Assembly: GCA_022424805.1 (NCBI GenBank)
Contig: JAKMGR010000565.1
Coordinates: 1 to 8,661, forward strand
Direction of reading: 5' to 3'
Source: Verrucomicrobiales bacterium
GTDB taxonomy: Bacteria; Verrucomicrobiota; Verrucomicrobiia; Verrucomicrobiales; DEV007
Length of the DNA: 8,661 bases
The stretch's first letter is position 1. Every line of letters starts with the position of its first letter. Positions 6,113 through 8,661 of the stretch are shown one piece after another. The notes below the pieces were generated by a model. That model made no database searches. It was not told where the DNA came from and saw only the letters and a list, made by a program, of their open reading frames with translations. The position numbers were made by a program, and so were the translations under genes.

Positions 6113-8650
6113 ATGCGGACCATCCTCGCAACATGGATCATTGTTGCCTCGTCGCAGTTACTGGCTACCGATTCCATCCCGGAATCTCCTTTCAACTTTC
6201 TCGCAGACCACTGCCTGGAGTGTCACGATTCGGACTCGGAAAAAGGAGAGATCAATCTCGATGCATTCGAAATCGACTGGTCATCTAAGGATAATCTTTT
6301 TCTGTGGGAAAGGGTTCTAAAGGCACTCGACTCGGGTGAAATGCCACCAAGGAAGGCCGATCAGCCTCAGGGCAAAGATCGCAAGAAAATGATCGCCTGG
6401 GTCGATAAGCAACTCACTGACAATACCACGATCGGCGGAACGCTGGCACGACGGCTCAATCGCGCAGAGTATCACAAAACCATCACATCTCTCTTCGGCC
6501 TGAATTCCTTCGAACTTCCTGCCGGATTCCCGGTTGATCGCGAACATCACGGTTTTGACAATATTGGCGAAGGCCTCGTTCTGTCTCCGCCGCTGCTGGA
6601 GTCCTATTCTGAGACTGCTCGTCTCGTTGCAGACGAAATCTTCCCTCCCCCTCGCTCCGCGCACGAATCAGTTCGTGAAGAAGCGAAAGCAGAAGATCTC
6701 GTGATCAGCTATTCGTCCGGTACTATCATTGAAGATGCGATGCGGCTGGGAATGAAATGCGACCCGATCACCCGAAGCTGCACCTGGCCAAGCAAAATTG
6801 AAATTGAAACGTCGGGTGTCTACGAACTCGAAATCGATCTTTCTACCTTCCGTCCCAAGGTAAACTCCGGACCGATGACCGCTCGCATTTTCGCACGCGA
6901 CATCTCAAGCCCGGACGGGATCACCCATTCTTCTCTCCGTCTCCTCAAGGAAGTCGAAGTAACAGACGAATCCCCAAAAACCTTTCGATTCACTGCGGAA
7001 CTCTACGAAGGACAAACTCCCGTCATCAATTGGGCGAATGCTCCACTGGATAGCGATCGCAGCGACAAAGAAGAACTTGTCGCCTTCTTCGAGAAAAAGG
7101 ACGAGAAACAGCCTGGCTACCTTGCTTCCTGGCACAAATTACTACAGAGCAAAGATTCCCGGGGATTTCGCGGCGGTCTTGGGTGGGAGAAAGTAAAAGA
7201 AAACCTCGCTCGGGGTGACTTACCCAAGTTGACCGAGAAACAGCGAGCCGAGGTTCTCAAAGCCGTCGCAGGAAACCCGGTGCAATACGCCGAAACCGTT
7301 GTCTTCGACGTATTTGAAAACGGTCCCGCCCTCGAAGTTCACCGGCTTTCCATCGAAGGACCCAGTCATATCATTGACGGACCGAAAGACAAGGAACGGA
7401 AAAAGACCCAGTCCCGATTTCTCGGTGATGATGTAGAGCCTAGAGAAACCATAGAGCGCTATCTCACTGCAGCTTTCCGCCGTCCCGTCGATGAAAAGAC
7501 CGCGCAGACTTTTCTGGCCCTCCATGACGAGCATATCGCAAGCGGCCATTCTGCAGAAGAAGCCATGCACCTTGTGATTCGAAACGTTCTCATTTCCCCG
7601 CGCTTTCTTTATCGGTCCCTCTCCGACGGCGAACTCGACAGCTACGACCTCGCCACCAGGCTTTCCTATTTCCTGACGGGAGGGCCGCCAAACGGAAAAC
7701 TTCTCCAAAAAGCCGAAGCAGGCAGCTTGACCGATCCTGAAGTTCTGAGAAACGAAGCCAAACGCCTCATCCCAACCGGAGCCAATTCTGATTTCGTAAA
7801 GGCCTTCACCGGCCAGTGGCTCGATACCCGTTCGCTCGCAGAAATCATGCCGGACCCGACGTTCAAATTTAATTCCAGCGACACGAATCACGCGCGCCAG
7901 GAAGCGGAAGCGTTTTTCGCCGAAATCCTACGTGAGAATCGCCCGATGACAGACTTCATCGATCCTGACTTCACTTGGACAACTGGGAGAATGGCAAAAA
8001 ACGTCTACGGACTCAAAAGTGGATACAACAAGAAAAAGGATAAGACCATCCATCGCGTCACCCTTCCCCGTGGTGGACGAATCGGCGGACTCCTCGGTCA
8101 ATCCGCCGTCATGATGGCTACCGCCAACGGCGTCGATACGCAGCCTGTCTTGCGAGGCGTCTGGGTCCTTGAAAACATCATGGGTATGCCGCCGCCGCCT
8201 CCACCTAAATCGGTCCCCGCTTTGACGCCTGACACGCAGGGGGCCACCACTCCACGCGAACTCCTCTCCACCCATACCAACTCCGAATCCTGTGCCGGCT
8301 GTCATCGTAAGATTGATCCTGTCGGTTTTGCGCTCGAGAATTTCGATCCTGTCGGGCGCTGGCGCGAAAAATGGCCGGAGATCAATCAGAAGATCGATGC
8401 TTCCGCAACCATGCACGACGGAACCGAAATCAGCGGCGTCGTTGACTTGAAGGCCTGGCTCGTCGCCAACATCAATCAGTTTTCCGAGTGCCTATCCGAG
8501 AAGCTCCTCACCTACGCAACCGGTCGCGTTCCCAATTATTCCGAACGGAAAGAGATCGCGAGGATCGTCGAGAAAAACCATAAAAATGGCAAGGGATTCC
8601 AGGATCTCATGATTGCGTTGATCGAGAGCGAGACATTCCGGACGAAGTAG
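6113..8650 (+). CDS. exported planctomycete-type cytochrome c protein with DUF1587/1595/1592/1588/1585 domains
   Basis: An 845-residue exported protein. The signal peptide is MRTILATWIIVASSQLLA. Domains in order: PSCyt1 with haem-c motif C34-LE-C37-H38 (about 30-95, including the family's GEMPP); DUF1587/PSD3 (about 108-175, RRLNRAEYHKTI to HHGFDNIGEGL); a beta-rich insert (about 195-315); DUF1595/PSD5 (about 443-505, YLTAAFRRPVDE); DUF1592/PSD4 (about 507-630, DLATRLSYFLTGGPP, FTGQWLDTR); DUF1588/PSCyt3 (about 648-752, RIGGLLGQSAVMMATANGVD, a PPPPPP run, and a second haem-c motif C727-AG-C730-H731); DUF1585/PSD2 (about 760-842, LSEKLLTYATGRV). The architecture is complete and no frame break is seen. 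Two CxxCH motifs imply covalent haem and electron transfer in the periplasm; the actual reaction is unknown. The start lies 4 bp after the DUF1552 stop, with AGGA just upstream of the ATG, so the two are probably cotranslated. The 11 bases after its stop reach the window end. Confidence 0.94.
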   Translation: MRTILATWIIVASSQLLATDSIPESPFNFLADHCLECHDSDSEKGEINLDAFEIDWSSKDNLFLWERVLKALDSGEMPPRKADQPQGKDRKKMIAWVDKQLTDNTTIGGTLARRLNRAEYHKTITSLFGLNSFELPAGFPVDREHHGFDNIGEGLVLSPPLLESYSETARLVADEIFPPPRSAHESVREEAKAEDLVISYSSGTIIEDAMRLGMKCDPITRSCTWPSKIEIETSGVYELEIDLSTFRPKVNSGPMTARIFARDISSPDGITHSSLRLLKEVEVTDESPKTFRFTAELYEGQTPVINWANAPLDSDRSDKEELVAFFEKKDEKQPGYLASWHKLLQSKDSRGFRGGLGWEKVKENLARGDLPKLTEKQRAEVLKAVAGNPVQYAETVVFDVFENGPALEVHRLSIEGPSHIIDGPKDKERKKTQSRFLGDDVEPRETIERYLTAAFRRPVDEKTAQTFLALHDEHIASGHSAEEAMHLVIRNVLISPRFLYRSLSDGELDSYDLATRLSYFLTGGPPNGKLLQKAEAGSLTDPEVLRNEAKRLIPTGANSDFVKAFTGQWLDTRSLAEIMPDPTFKFNSSDTNHARQEAEAFFAEILRENRPMTDFIDPDFTWTTGRMAKNVYGLKSGYNKKKDKTIHRVTLPRGGRIGGLLGQSAVMMATANGVDTQPVLRGVWVLENIMGMPPPPPPKSVPALTPDTQGATTPRELLSTHTNSESCAGCHRKIDPVGFALENFDPVGRWREKWPEINQKIDASATMHDGTEISGVVDLKAWLVANINQFSECLSEKLLTYATGRVPNYSERKEIARIVEKNHKNGKGFQDLMIALIESETFRTK

Positions 8651-8661
8651 CCGGTCAGTTC

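Noticed and set aside
7220..7891. 223-residue minus-strand open frame
   Set aside because: It lies wholly inside the DUF1592-type gene, whose domains are well defined in the plus frame. Its translation shows no recognisable domain or export signal.

Overview
The window reads as chromosomal DNA of a marine or soil bacterium of the Planctomycetota/Verrucomicrobiota group. The strongest indicator is the pairing of a DUF1552 protein with a large protein built from the planctomycete cytochrome and PSD domains (PSCyt1, DUF1587, DUF1595, DUF1592, DUF1588, DUF1585). A secreted S1-type sulfatase, a BNR/sialidase-like protein and a Tat-exported Gfo/Idh/MocA oxidoreductase point the same way. Start codons mostly lack good Shine-Dalgarno sequences. 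Phylum-level placement is inferred from gene content only.

Left part (1-2104, all on the minus strand), read in transcription order: an NAD(P)-dependent beta-hydroxyacid dehydrogenase (1187-2104); a decayed membrane-protein gene (425-1136) with two in-frame stop codons, a frameshift caused by a near-perfect 19/20-bp tandem duplication, and a five-copy 9-bp repeat encoding Gly-Ala-Gln; and the N-terminal third of a Tat-signal Gfo/Idh/MocA oxidoreductase running off the left edge (1-350).

Right part (2182-8650, all on the plus strand) is a tightly packed cluster of four exported proteins: a BNR/sialidase-like protein, an S1 sulfatase 2 bp downstream, a Tat-exported DUF1552 protein 25 bp further on, and a two-haem-c-motif DUF1592-type protein 4 bp after that. 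The two halves diverge from a 77-bp intergenic region (2105-2181). The likely theme of the right half is extracytoplasmic breakdown of a sulfated or otherwise decorated glycan: the sulfatase and sialidase-like protein would act on the substrate, while the DUF1552/DUF1592 pair is of unknown biochemical role, probably redox-linked. The substrate cannot be read from the sequence.

I found no RNA genes, CRISPR arrays, insertion sequences, prophage genes or convincing terminators. No entirely new system is evident. The observations most worth checking are the reconstructed pseudogene and the non-canonical sulfatase signature, where Val replaces the usual Pro after the catalytic Cys.
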